This document shows positions 23,001 to 33,172 of a stretch of 64,000 nt of DNA, piece by piece. The DNA is taken from assembly GCF_029893635.1 (NCBI RefSeq), contig NZ_JARXYR010000001.1:310001-374000 (forward strand), read 5' to 3'. Position 1 is the stretch's first letter. Every line of letters starts with the position of its first letter. The stretch is from Variovorax sp. TBS-050B. GTDB lineage: Bacteria; Pseudomonadota; Gammaproteobacteria; Burkholderiales; Burkholderiaceae_C. The translations under genes were made by a program, and so were the position numbers. Below the pieces are notes generated by a model that saw nothing but the letters and a program-made list of their open reading frames with translations, ran no database searches and was not told where the DNA came from.

Positions 23001-25764
23001 CGGCGGCACGCACGTGCGCGCCGGCACGCTGTCGGTCGCGAGCGATGCGGCACTCGGCGATGCGGCGGGTGCGCTGGTGCTCGACGGCGGCGCGCTCCGG
23101 ATCACGGGCACCGGCTTCGGCACCTTGTCGCGCAGCACCACGCTCGGCGCCGCGGGCGGCACCATCGATGTCGACAGCGCCTTCCACACGCTGACGGTGA
23201 GTTCGGCGCTCGGCGGGAGCGGCGGCCTCACGAAGACCGGCCGCGGCACGCTCGCGCTCGTGGCCGCGAACAGCTACACCGGCGGCACCGCCGTGGCGGC
23301 GGGCAGCCTCGAGGCGCTCGCGACCGGCGCGCTCGGCAGCGGGCCGGTCTCGGTGGCGAGCAAGGCGGCGCTGATCTTCGGCGGCAGCGCCGCGGCCGAT
23401 GGCCTGACCATCACCGCGGCCGGACGCGCATCGCCCGCCGACAACGCGGGCTTGGTGCAGTTCCGCGACAACAGCTCGGCCGGCAATGCGCACCTCGTGA
23501 TGAACACCGATGCGGTCGCCGAGTTCCGCGGCAGCGCGAGCGCGGGCACGTCGGTGATCGAGAACCGCGGCGGCATGACGCGGCTGTGGTTCAACGCCAC
23601 GGCCGGCAAGTCGCAGATCACCAACTTCGCCGGCGGCGAGATCAACCTGCTCGACGACGCGAGCGCGGGCCAGGCGACCTTCGTCAACGAGAACGGCGGC
23701 CTGATCGACTTCTTCGACCGCGCCACCGCCGACCAGGCCACCGTGGTCAACCACGCGGGCGGGCGCCTGCGCATCCGCTCGCTCTCGAGCGGCGGCGTGG
23801 CGATCGGCGCGCTCTCGGGTGCGGGCCAGGTGATCCTCGGCGCCAAGACGCTGACCACCGGCGGGCTCGGCACCGACACCGAGATCTCGGGCGAGGTCTC
23901 GGGCACCGGCGGCTCGCTTGTCAAGGTCGGCAGCGGCGCGCTCACGCTCTCCGGCGCCAACACCTACACCGGCGGCACCGCGCTCAAGCAAGGGCGACTC
24001 AACCTCGGCCACAGCCAGGCGCTAGGCACCGGCGCGCTCGCGATGGACGACGGCACCACGCTGGGCTTCAGCGCCGACGGGCTCACCATCGCCAACGCGA
24101 TCGAACTCACCGGCAGCAACGATCCGGTGATCGACACCGGCGCCTTCAGCGCGACGCTCGCCGGTGCGATCAGCGGCGGCGGCTTCATCACCAAGCAGGG
24201 GACAGGCACGCTCACGCTCACCGGCGCCAACACCTACACCGGCGCGACCGATGTGGCGCAGGGCATCTTGCGTGCGGGTGCGGTCAACAGCTTCAGCGCG
24301 GCTTCGGCCCACAGCGTGGCTGCCGGTGCGACGCTCGATCTCGCGGGCTTCAACCAGACCGTCGCCTCGCTCGCCAACAGCGGCACCGTCTCGCTCGCCG
24401 GCAGCACGCCGGGCACCACGCTCACCGTGCGCGGCAACTACGTCGGCAGCAATGGCGTGCTGCGCCTGGGCACCGTGCTCGGCGAAGGCGGCACCTCGGA
24501 CCGCCTGGTGATCGACGGCGGCACGGCGAGCGGGCGCACCACCGTGCAGATCGCCAACCTCGGCGGCCTGGGCGCGCTCACGAGCGGCAACGGCATCGAA
24601 GTCGTCACCGCGCAGAACGGCGCAACCACCACTGCGCAGACCAGCAAGGACGCCTTCACCCTCGCGGGTGGCCATGTCGATGCAGGCGCCTACGAATACC
24701 GCCTGCATGCGGCCGATGCGAGCGGCGCGGGCGAGAACTGGTACCTGCGCTCGACGCTCCCCGCCACCCCGGGCACGCCGGCGGCCCCCGTGATCACCTA
24801 CCGCGCCGAAGCCTCGCTCCATGCGGCGCTGCCGAGCCAGTTGCGCCAGGGCAACCTCGCGATGCTCGGCGACCTGCGCAAGCGCGTGGGCGACGACGAG
24901 GTGAAGGGCAGTCCCGCCGCATCGAGCGGCCCGCAGCGCCGCGCCTGGGCCCGTGTGCTCTCCACCGACCTCGACATCCGGCAGGGCGGCACCGTCTCCC
25001 CCACGAGCAGCGGCCGCCTCACGGGCGTGCAGGCCGGCACCGACCTCTTCGCCGCGCCGAACTGGCGCGCCGGCCTCTACGTCGGCCAGCTCGACGGCGA
25101 TGTGCGCGTGCGCGGCTTCGCAAGCGGCCTGCAGAATCTTTCGGTGGGCCGCAACGACCTGCGCAGCCAGTACTTCGGCGTCTACGGCACGTTCACGAGC
25201 GACAGCGGCTTCTACGCCGATGCGGTCGTGCAGTCCGGCCGGCACCGCGCGACGGCCGAGACCATGTTCGGCGCCGGCAGCATGGTCAAGGGCCACAGCC
25301 TGCTCGGCTCGCTGGAAATTGGCCAGGCCTTCGCGCTCGGCGCGGGCGGCTGGCAGATCGAGCCGCAGCTGCAATTGATCCACCAGCACATGGACCTCGA
25401 CAACACGGCCATCGCCGGCGCGGTGGTGCAGCCGCGCGCGGACAGCGGCTGGATCGCGCGCGCGGGCCTGCGCGTGAAGGGCGAGATCGCGACCGGCCTC
25501 GGCACGCTGCAGCCCTATGGCCGCGTCAATGTCTATCGCAGCTCCAGCGGCATGGACCTCGCGCGTTTCGTGAACGGCGCCACGACCACCGACATCGTCG
25601 CGCCCACGGGGGGCACGAGCACCGAACTCGCGGGCGGCTTCACGCTCGCGCTCGGCCCGACGACCAGCCTCTACGGCGAGCTCGGCAAGCTCTGGGCCTC
25701 GGGCGGCAAGGCCAGGGTCGGGAGCTCGGTCAGCGGCGCGGTGGGCGTGCGGGTGCGCTGGTGA
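20089..25764 (+). CDS. PATR-repeat autotransporter (type Va) with ESPR
   Basis: A 1891-residue secreted protein. I start at the ATG at 20089 because MNRTHRIVINRRTGARQAVP is an extended signal peptide region, followed by a hydrophobic core (VVIAIAAMLGAMPLGASA). The passenger (about residues 65-1590) is a beta-helix with at least eight passenger-associated repeats of the form LTLTGANTYTGGTxVxxGTL, near nt 20899, 21478, 21766, 22060, 22972, 23250, 23940 and 24208. A linker and autotransporter beta-barrel follow (about 1600-1891) with RAWARVLSTDLDIRQGG, YFGVYGTFTSDSGFYADAV and a C-terminus GVRVRW ending in an aromatic residue. It probably works as an adhesin or aggregation factor; no protease or lipase motif is seen. 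Confidence 0.9.
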   Translation: MNRTHRIVINRRTGARQAVPETAKSSSGGRSSAHSAVVIAIAAMLGAMPLGASAAVYGWGMSVGSWFNALNWDEGTVPTAADDAQVYEGEAQIIGGSARVHFLTVGDTIGDGTVRVLAGGQLQAVKIGLGRGFRGTVEVDGGGAWLDVGGMTLGFASSGQGVLTIANGGRVTVGGVLELGATPGGSGTVNLNSGGTLELGGAGLSPPAAGATGAFNWNGGMLRVINGGLANAVDATMGGTTSTIDTNGFDASLSGKLSGTGALIKNGAGMLTLSGANNYSGGTTINQGVVAVGNGSALGTGMVTIGDAELRGTMTTTLANSLTIAGNATIAAAAGTTLRLTGQPVFNADLSFGSAGQDGIVEIAASKSSGATPGKIAVNHGALRAGGDALAAMTSAAASTTVALGATLDFNDHGSALSPVKSLQGEGTVRTGVLANAAVGVAAGSFSGVITGAGGLEKTSLGTLSLGGVNTYSGATHVAQGTLALTAAGRLPGGSRLTVDAGATFDIQAADTTVPIASLEGAGAVMLGSRALSINDSANASFAGAISGTGSVTKTGAGTLTMTGINDYTGVTLVAQGTLALAGSGALANTGLVGIAGGASFDISKLSGAGTTIGGLMSGGDVLLGSKTLTLDMAAGMNFTGTIAGTGSLVKQGGGEFILDGSNNATGLTQVLAGRLTVGSSASPTARVAGAVDVASGATLGGFGTVGGNVTLASGAHLAAGDTATRIGALRIDGDLTIGAGAQLDFDLGAPGSGGAAGQGDNVSVGGNLTLNAPTINVTNVGGMGPGVYNLFSWGQTLFVNGGLMPPPGQVIQILGASKKINLITAAGYTLNFWNGNGLASGSQSGGGDGTWSMGAANWADVTGAVAGPLQPAPGFAIFGGAAGNVTVDNADGAVTASGVQFASDGYRLAGGALTLVADAGHPAPVEVRVGDGSAASAGWNATIANVIAGTDGLAKTGAGTLTLTGANTYTGGTHVRAGTLSVASDAALGDAAGALVLDGGALRITGTGFGTLSRSTTLGAAGGTIDVDSAFHTLTVSSALGGSGGLTKTGRGTLALVAANSYTGGTAVAAGSLEALATGALGSGPVSVASKAALIFGGSAAADGLTITAAGRASPADNAGLVQFRDNSSAGNAHLVMNTDAVAEFRGSASAGTSVIENRGGMTRLWFNATAGKSQITNFAGGEINLLDDASAGQATFVNENGGLIDFFDRATADQATVVNHAGGRLRIRSLSSGGVAIGALSGAGQVILGAKTLTTGGLGTDTEISGEVSGTGGSLVKVGSGALTLSGANTYTGGTALKQGRLNLGHSQALGTGALAMDDGTTLGFSADGLTIANAIELTGSNDPVIDTGAFSATLAGAISGGGFITKQGTGTLTLTGANTYTGATDVAQGILRAGAVNSFSAASAHSVAAGATLDLAGFNQTVASLANSGTVSLAGSTPGTTLTVRGNYVGSNGVLRLGTVLGEGGTSDRLVIDGGTASGRTTVQIANLGGLGALTSGNGIEVVTAQNGATTTAQTSKDAFTLAGGHVDAGAYEYRLHAADASGAGENWYLRSTLPATPGTPAAPVITYRAEASLHAALPSQLRQGNLAMLGDLRKRVGDDEVKGSPAASSGPQRRAWARVLSTDLDIRQGGTVSPTSSGRLTGVQAGTDLFAAPNWRAGLYVGQLDGDVRVRGFASGLQNLSVGRNDLRSQYFGVYGTFTSDSGFYADAVVQSGRHRATAETMFGAGSMVKGHSLLGSLEIGQAFALGAGGWQIEPQLQLIHQHMDLDNTAIAGAVVQPRADSGWIARAGLRVKGEIATGLGTLQPYGRVNVYRSSSGMDLARFVNGATTTDIVAPTGGTSTELAGGFTLALGPTTSLYGELGKLWASGGKARVGSSVSGAVGVRVRW
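22984..24240 (+). repeat. Identical 18-bp PATR core repeated three times
   Basis: GGCGCCAACACCTACACC occurs at 22984-23001, 23953-23970 and 24223-24240, in the same reading frame each time (residues GANTYT), with conserved flanks. Diverged copies lie at the five other PATR positions in the gene. Exact DNA identity between copies points to recent duplication or gene conversion inside the passenger. Confidence 0.8.
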
Positions 25765-25773
25765 ACGGCCGGC

Positions 25774-26385
25774 TCACGCCACCCACCATTCCTGCACCAG
25801 GAACGGTGCCTGCGCACCGGGCACCGAGACCATGATGTGCCCGCGCCCGCAGGTCGGGCCGCAGCGGCTGCCGAGATAGCGGATCGCGACGGCCGGCACC
25901 GGCTCGGCCGCCTCCTTCACATACACGGCCGCGTTGCCGTTCTCGAGCGCCGCGAGCACCACGGCCTGCGCCGCAGCGCCGAGCGGTGCCTCGACCCGCT
26001 GCGCGCAGCCGTGCGCGTCGGTGGCGTCGGCCGCGGCCGAGAGCAGGGCGGCGGCGCGGTCGGCCTCGATCAGTGCGAGCCGCTCGGCCTCGGTGCGCCA
26101 TCGCGCGGGCCGGGCCGCGGCCTGGCGCGCGAGGGCCTGCCGGTCGAGCCGCACGGTCACGCCCTCGAACGCGACGGCGAGGCAGTCGGCGGCCGGCTGC
26201 TGCCACTGCGCGACGGTGCGCGTCTGGTCCACGTCGGTGCCGGCCGGCGGGCGGTCGGCAGGGGCGGCGGTCAAGGCGGTCGAAGCGGACATGAACAGCA
26301 GGGCGAGCAGGGCGCTGCGGTACAGCGCGTGAGGACGGCGAGGCGCGGGCATGGGCGGGAAGGCGATGGCGAAGCCGCTTGTCAT
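25774..26385 (-). CDS. Exported hypothetical protein downstream of DNA glycosylase
   Basis: A 203-residue protein starting at the ATG at 26385, whose ATGA overlaps the stop of the upstream glycosylase gene; the next Met (26352) is an alternative. An N-terminal segment ALYRSALLALLFMSASTALT is a signal peptide. The mature part has a helical charged centre (RWRTEAERLALIEADRAAALL) and a C-terminal region with RYLGSRCGPTCGRGHIMVS, where CGPTC could be a disulfide or metal site, ending in FLVQEWWVA. I recognise no family. The gene is last in a minus-strand run after glgX and the glycosylase and converges on the autotransporter, with a 9-bp gap. Confidence 0.65.
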   Translation of the reverse strand: MTSGFAIAFPPMPAPRRPHALYRSALLALLFMSASTALTAAPADRPPAGTDVDQTRTVAQWQQPAADCLAVAFEGVTVRLDRQALARQAAARPARWRTEAERLALIEADRAAALLSAAADATDAHGCAQRVEAPLGAAAQAVVLAALENGNAAVYVKEAAEPVPAVAIRYLGSRCGPTCGRGHIMVSVPGAQAPFLVQEWWVA

Positions 26386-27011
26386 CTCTCTCGCGGCGCC
26401 GCGGATTCTGCCAGCGTGCCGGCCGCGCGCATCGGCCGGCTCAGGAAGCGTGAGCCGCGCGCCGCGAAGCGCCAGGGTCGGTCCACGGCTTTCGAGATGC
26501 CGATGCGCGGTCCCGCATCGACCTCGGGCGGGGGCGCGTCCGGCGCCGGCAGCGAAAGCGCGAACGGCGCCGCGCCGAGGAAGGCGCCGTTCAGCCGCAG
26601 GTCGATCGCGAGCGCCTGCGCGAGCCGCCCCGGGCCGGCGCACAGCAGCCGGATGTCCTCGAGGCCGCGGCGCTGCCGCATGCGCGCCAGGCCGTGGGTC
26701 GGCTCCAGCGCGCGGATCAGCACGGCCGCGCCGTGGCCTTCCTCGCTGCAGACGAAATTGAGGCACCAGTGCAGCCCGTACGAGCGGTAGACGTAGGCAT
26801 GGCCGGGCGGACCGAACATGGCCCCGTTGCGTCGGGTCCTGCCGCCGAAGCTGTGCGAGGCCGGGTCCTCGCCGTCGTAGGCCTCGGTCTCGACGATGCG
26901 GCCGCCGACGCCGCCGATCAGCAGCCGGGCGCCGATGAGCCGCCGCGCCACCTCCGGTGCGGGCGCGGCGAAGAATTCGGCGATGCGTGCGGCGTCGCTC
27001 CGGTCCGGCAT
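26382..27011 (-). CDS. DNA-3-methyladenine glycosylase, AAG/MPG family
   Basis: A 209-residue monofunctional base-excision enzyme of the AAG fold. Motifs are RLLIGGVGGRIVETEAYDGE (about residues 28-47) with the catalytic Glu in E-T-E-A-Y, DPASHSFGGRTRRNGAMFG, the GHAYVYRSYGLHWCLNFVC strand with the base-intercalating Tyr region, and AGPGRLAQALAIDL near the C-terminus. The family excises alkylated and deaminated purines such as 3-methyladenine and hypoxanthine. It starts 5 nt after the glgX stop, so it is co-transcribed with that gene, a functionally odd pairing probably due only to compaction. Confidence 0.9.
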   Translation of the reverse strand: MPDRSDAARIAEFFAAPAPEVARRLIGARLLIGGVGGRIVETEAYDGEDPASHSFGGRTRRNGAMFGPPGHAYVYRSYGLHWCLNFVCSEEGHGAAVLIRALEPTHGLARMRQRRGLEDIRLLCAGPGRLAQALAIDLRLNGAFLGAAPFALSLPAPDAPPPEVDAGPRIGISKAVDRPWRFAARGSRFLSRPMRAAGTLAESAAPRER

Positions 27012-27015
27012 CGCC

Positions 27016-29145
<2,130 letters not shown>

Positions 29146-29387
29146 GGCGTGGGTGCTCAAGAGGAACGGAAGGGGTGGGAAGCGGCGTGGCAAGAGTGTC
29201 GGGCCGCCGGCCTGCGAACTTGCGTAGGCATTTGCCTCGACCCGAGCGCGGCGGCGCGGAAACACGCCGCGGCGCTGATACGCCATTGGCCGGCGCCCGG
29301 TGATGGCGGCGGCCTACAAGCCGCGCCGGGCGCGCTGCCAAAGTCGGTGCCGACGCAACGACCGACATCACCGGAGGGACCACAGCC

Positions 29388-29726
29388 ATGCAGCCAGGAG
29401 AAGACCGAAACACCCATTTCCTGGCATGGATGGCCGCGGAAAGTGCGGCATACATGGCCATCCACACCCTCCATCAGCGCTCGCACGGCGGGCGCAAGGC
29501 CTTCGCGCTGTCGGACATCGAGCAGATCCGGCGCCTGCGCAAGGAAGCGGAGGCGCGCTTCGCGGCGCTTCAGCTCGACCTGGGCGGCGTTCCGACGCCG
29601 GCTGCCGTGGCGCCCGCGGTCGTGCCGATCGCGCCGGCGCGTGCGCGCAAGGAACCGGTGCGCGGCGTGTTCGCGGTGCCCCGCGCGGCGGCGGGTACGC
29701 CGTCGTCTTCGTCGCGGGCCAACTAG
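29388..29726 (+). CDS. Small hypothetical protein
   Basis: A 112-residue protein with a good CCGGAGGGA Shine-Dalgarno before the ATG at 29388. Residues 8-35 (HFLAWMAAESAAYMAIHTLH) and 42-66 (LSDIEQIRRLRKEAEARFAA) form two helices, the second strongly charged and coiled-coil-like. The C-terminal half is Ala/Pro/Val-rich and probably disordered, ending SSSSRAN. There is no signal peptide or membrane helix, and no named family is recognised. It is alone on the plus strand between glgX (divergent) and the SulP transporter. Confidence 0.6.
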   Translation: MQPGEDRNTHFLAWMAAESAAYMAIHTLHQRSHGGRKAFALSDIEQIRRLRKEAEARFAALQLDLGGVPTPAAVAPAVVPIAPARARKEPVRGVFAVPRAAAGTPSSSSRAN

Positions 29727-29764
29727 GGCCGCGGTCAAGCCGGGGCGGTCTCGGGACGCCGGTG

Positions 29765-29784
29765 GGGCGCTCGCTTCAGCGCCC
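29765..29784. terminator. GC hairpin after the small hypothetical gene
   Basis: GGGCGCT (29765-29771) and AGCGCCC (29778-29784) form a perfect 7-bp stem with a 6-nt loop, 38 bp beyond the stop. No U tract follows, so it would be a weak intrinsic or Rho-dependent site. Confidence 0.35.
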
Positions 29785-29900
29785 GGTCGGCTTGCTCCTG
29801 CGTGGCACGCGAGGGCGCGGACTGAACTCAGCCTTTGGGTATTCTCGGCGTCTGCCAACCACCGGCGGCGTCGTTCCGCACGCGACGAGCCCCGCGCCGC

Positions 29901-31694
29901 ATGAGCCCATCGGAACCTTCACCGCCCGCCCCGGAACCAGGCCGCATCACGCGCCGGACGAAAGCCGCCGACGCGCACGGCTGGGGCCGCTGGCTGCCGG
30001 GCCTGCGCATGCTGCGCGGCTACCGCATGGCCTGGCTGCGCCACGACATCCTCGCCGGCCTGGTGCTGACGACGATGCTGGTGCCCGTGGGCATCGCCTA
30101 CGCGCAGGCCTCGGGCGTGCCGGGCATCCACGGGCTCTACGCGACGATCGTGCCGCTGCTCGTCTATGCCTTGTTCGGGCCCAGCCGCATCCTGGTGATG
30201 GGGCCGGATTCGTCGCTCGCCGCGCTCATCCTGGCCGTGGTGCTGCCGCTCTCGGGCGGTGATCCGCAGCGCGCGATCGCGCTGGCCGGCATGGTGGCGC
30301 TGGTCTCGGGCGCCGCGTGCATCCTTGCCGGCATCGCACGCCTGGGCTTCGTCACCGAGCTGCTGTCCAAGCCGATCCGCTACGGCTACATGAACGGCAT
30401 CGCGCTCACGGTGCTGATCAGCCAGTTGCCCAAACTCTTCGGGTTCTCGGTCGAGGGCGAGGCGCCGCTGGCGCAGCTCCGGTCCTTCGCCGTGGCGGTG
30501 ATGGACGGCAAGACCCACGGCGTCACGCTCACGATCGGCGTGGGCACGCTCGCGGTGATCCTGCTGCTCAAGGGCCGCCGGCGCGTACCGGGCATGCTGA
30601 TCGCGGTGGTGGGCGCGACCGTGGTCGTCGGCGCGCTGGACCTCGCGGCGCGCGGCGGGGTCGCGGTGCTGGGCGGGCTTCCGCGCGGCCTGCCGGCCTT
30701 CAACCTGCCGTGGATCACCGCCGCCGACATCGTTCCCGTGCTGGTCGGCGGCTGCGCCGTCGCGCTGGTCTCGTTCGCCGACACCAGCGTGCTGTCGCGC
30801 GTCTATGCCGGGCGCACGCGCAGCCCGGTCGATCCGAACCAGGAGATGGTGGCGCTCGGCGCCTGCAACCTCGCGGCCGGGCTGTTCCAGGGCATTCCGG
30901 TCAGCGGCAGTTCGTCGCGCACGCCGGTGGCGGAGGCCGCGGGCGCGCGGACCCAACTGGCCGGCGTGGTCGGTGCGCTCGCGGTGGCGCTGCTGCTGGT
31001 GGCGGCGCAGGACCTGCTGAAGAACCTGCCGACCAGCGCGCTGGCCGCGGTGGTGATCGCATCGGCGATCGGCCTGATCGAGATCGCCGACCTGCGGCGC
31101 ATCTACCGCGTCCAGCGCTGGGAGTGCTGGCTCTCGATCGCCTGCACCGCCGGCGTGGTGCTGCTGGGTGCGGTCGAGGGCATCGGCCTCGCGGTGGTGA
31201 TCGCGGTGATCGAATTCCTCTGGGACGCCTGGCGCCCCTACTCCACCGTGCTGGGCCGCGCCGACGGCGTGAAGGGCTATCACGACATCACGCGCTACCC
31301 GCACGCGCGCCTGGTCCCCGGCCTGGTGCTGTTCCGCTGGGATGCGCCGCTGTTCTTCGCCAATGCCGAGCAGTTCCACGAGCGCGTGCTCGACGCGGTG
31401 GCCGAATCGCCCACGCCGGTGCGCTGGCTGGTGGTCGCGGCGGAACCCATGACCAGCGTCGACGTGACCGCGGCCGACATGCTGGCCGAGCTGATCGAGA
31501 GCCTGCATGCGGCCGGCATCGCGCTGCGCTTCGCGGAGATGAAGGACCCGGTCAAGGACAAGCTGGATCGGTTCGGACTGCGTGCGCGGCTTGGCGAGGC
31601 GGCGTTCTTTCCGACGCTCGGCGCGGCGGTCAGCGGCTACCTCGACGCGCATGCGGTGGAGTGGGTGGACTGGGAGGATGCTGAAGGGCGCTGA
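29901..31694 (+). CDS. SulP-family anion transporter with STAS domain
   Basis: A 597-residue transporter from the ATG at 29901 (MSPSEPSPPAPEPGRITRR). An in-frame TTG at 29835 is less likely. About ten to twelve membrane helices lie in residues 30-430, beginning with the SulP signature region LVLTTMLVPVGIAYAQASGV, then PGIHGLYATIVPLLVYALFG and GPDSSLAALILAVVLPLSGG. The C-terminal cytoplasmic STAS domain (about 455-590) has LVLFRWDAPLFFANAEQFHE and AAEPMTSVDVTAADMLAELI, with the conserved Asp/Thr loop. SulP proteins import sulfate, bicarbonate, dicarboxylates or other anions; the substrate is not determinable. No cysteine genes are nearby. Confidence 0.9.
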   Translation: MSPSEPSPPAPEPGRITRRTKAADAHGWGRWLPGLRMLRGYRMAWLRHDILAGLVLTTMLVPVGIAYAQASGVPGIHGLYATIVPLLVYALFGPSRILVMGPDSSLAALILAVVLPLSGGDPQRAIALAGMVALVSGAACILAGIARLGFVTELLSKPIRYGYMNGIALTVLISQLPKLFGFSVEGEAPLAQLRSFAVAVMDGKTHGVTLTIGVGTLAVILLLKGRRRVPGMLIAVVGATVVVGALDLAARGGVAVLGGLPRGLPAFNLPWITAADIVPVLVGGCAVALVSFADTSVLSRVYAGRTRSPVDPNQEMVALGACNLAAGLFQGIPVSGSSSRTPVAEAAGARTQLAGVVGALAVALLLVAAQDLLKNLPTSALAAVVIASAIGLIEIADLRRIYRVQRWECWLSIACTAGVVLLGAVEGIGLAVVIAVIEFLWDAWRPYSTVLGRADGVKGYHDITRYPHARLVPGLVLFRWDAPLFFANAEQFHERVLDAVAESPTPVRWLVVAAEPMTSVDVTAADMLAELIESLHAAGIALRFAEMKDPVKDKLDRFGLRARLGEAAFFPTLGAAVSGYLDAHAVEWVDWEDAEGR

Positions 31695-31747
31695 AGCGGT
31701 TCCGGCCGAGGCAGCCGGAGCCTTCACGCGCGAGCTGTGGCCGCGCT

Positions 31748-32251
31748 TCAAGCCGGAACCCGTCTCCTCGTCGCCGCCTCCACCTCGTGCAGGTAGGTGG
31801 CGAAGCCGTCCTTGGCCGGCGCCGCCGCGTGCAGCAACATCACCGCGCTGATCTGCCCGCGATGGCCTGCGCCGTGCGTCACCACGTGCATGAGCATCTC
31901 CTCGCGCGTCATGCAGCCCGGCGCGCCGTCGGTGAACGCGAAGTCGATCCGCTCGGCCAATCGGTGGGCGTCGAGCGTCGCCGCATAGGCGATGTATTCC
32001 TGATCGCTGCGCCGGAGGTCGGCGGACAGTGCTTCGAGCATCGGCATCTCGCTCAGGTTGGCCGATGTGTACGCATGGGCTTCGCCCCGCATGTGCGCGG
32101 CGAAGATCCGGTCGACCACGTAGGTGTGGCTCAGGGCCTTGATGGCCAGCGGCGTGATGGGCGAGCCGTGTGGAAGCCCGGCGAGCGCTGTCAACAGCTG
32201 ATCGTTCGCCCAGGCCTTGAAGCCGAAGAGGTGCTGCAATGTGCCGTTCAT
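31748..32251 (-). CDS. DinB-family metal-binding four-helix protein
   Basis: A 167-residue protein with an AGGAG Shine-Dalgarno before the ATG at 32251. The DinB/YfiT layout is clear: FGFKAWANDQLLTAL in helix 1, a first metal-ligand His in LSHTYVVDRIF (about residues 41-51) and the pair of His residues in MHVVTHGAGHRGQISAVM (about 121-138). The family binds a divalent metal through three His and includes thiol-dependent S-transferases and DNA-damage-inducible proteins; the activity here is unknown. The gene is divergent from a TetR regulator across 125 bp, which may control it. Confidence 0.85.
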   Translation of the reverse strand: MNGTLQHLFGFKAWANDQLLTALAGLPHGSPITPLAIKALSHTYVVDRIFAAHMRGEAHAYTSANLSEMPMLEALSADLRRSDQEYIAYAATLDAHRLAERIDFAFTDGAPGCMTREEMLMHVVTHGAGHRGQISAVMLLHAAAPAKDGFATYLHEVEAATRRRVPA

Positions 32252-32376
32252 GGGGTGGGTCTCCTGGAATTTGCGCGCACCGGCTCTTGCATGCGGAAGG
32301 CTGTGCCGACCGTGCGCGTCCTTCCAGAATATGAGCGATCATTCGCTTTTTCCACTCGCATTGCCGGCACCGGAAG

Positions 32377-33039
32377 ATGGCGCGAAAACCAGTCACCCGC
32401 CCCAGGAAAATCGCCACGCAGGCGCGCTCGCGCGCGACCGTGGACCACCTGATCGAAGCCACTGCTCGCATTCTGGTGAAGGAGGGCTTCGACAAGGCGA
32501 GCACCAACCGCATCGCCGAAGTCGCGGGGGTGAGCATCGGCTCGCTCTATCAGTATTTCCCGAGCAAGGAGGCGCTCGTCGCGGCCGTGATCGAGCGCCA
32601 CCAGCAGCAGCTCATGCAGACGGTGCGAAGCGCGCTGGACCGGGCCTCGGGCCAGCCGCTGGGCCAGGCGGTGCGCAGCTTCGTCGCGGCCGCGGTCCAG
32701 GCGCACCGTCTCGATCCCCGGCTGCATCACGTGCTCGCCGAGCAGATCCCGCGGGTCGGTCCGCTCGAGAAGCTGGAGACCTTCAGCCGTGAGAACTTCA
32801 CGCTGTTCCGGGCCTTTCTCGAAGGTACCCGCGACGAGCTCGGCGTCGATGACCTCGAACTCGCTTCGTTCGTGTGCGTCACCACGATCGAGGCGCTGAC
32901 GCACAACGCGGTGCTGCACCATGCCAAGGTGCTGACCGAAGACCGGATGGCCGCGCTCATCGAGGACGGCGCGCGCCTCGTGACCGGTTACCTGCAGGGC
33001 CAGCGCGGAAGCCGTCGCCGCCGGGCGCGCGTTGATTAG
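32377..33039 (+). CDS. TetR/AcrR-family transcriptional regulator
   Basis: A 220-residue regulator. The N-terminal HTH region has ILVKEGFDKASTNRIAEVAG and VSIGSLYQYFPSKEALVAAV (about residues 34-72), the canonical TetR pattern including Y-x-Y-F-x-S-K-E. The C-terminal ligand domain includes LRHHVLAEQIP-like and LASFVCVTTIEALTHNAVLH segments seen in AcrR-type members. The tail is Arg-rich. The ATG at 32377 has GGAAG immediately upstream. The DinB gene is transcribed divergently and is the most likely target besides autoregulation. Confidence 0.88.
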   Translation: MARKPVTRPRKIATQARSRATVDHLIEATARILVKEGFDKASTNRIAEVAGVSIGSLYQYFPSKEALVAAVIERHQQQLMQTVRSALDRASGQPLGQAVRSFVAAAVQAHRLDPRLHHVLAEQIPRVGPLEKLETFSRENFTLFRAFLEGTRDELGVDDLELASFVCVTTIEALTHNAVLHHAKVLTEDRMAALIEDGARLVTGYLQGQRGSRRRRARVD

Positions 33040-33172
33040 ACCGACTGATAGCGTCTTCTCGCCCTACGCATACACGCGCCTGGGCCATGTGGACGACCCC
33101 GCCGCGCTGGCAGAGGCGCTCGGCAGCGGCAGCGCGCGAATCGCGTTCTCCAAAGACCAGGCCGACCGGCCC

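Noticed and set aside
20272..24012. A 1246-codon minus-strand open frame opposite the PATR autotransporter
   Set aside because: Its composition is Arg/Ala/Gly/Asp-rich with no domain, and it mirrors the strong third-position G/C bias of the real plus-strand gene, which has an ESPR, repeats and a barrel.
33040..33172. Possible gene fragment after the TetR gene (frame reading PYAYTRLGHVDDPAAL)
   Set aside because: The codon bias looks coding for about 40 residues, but there is no start, RBS or recognisable family. It may be a remnant; nothing supports a feature.
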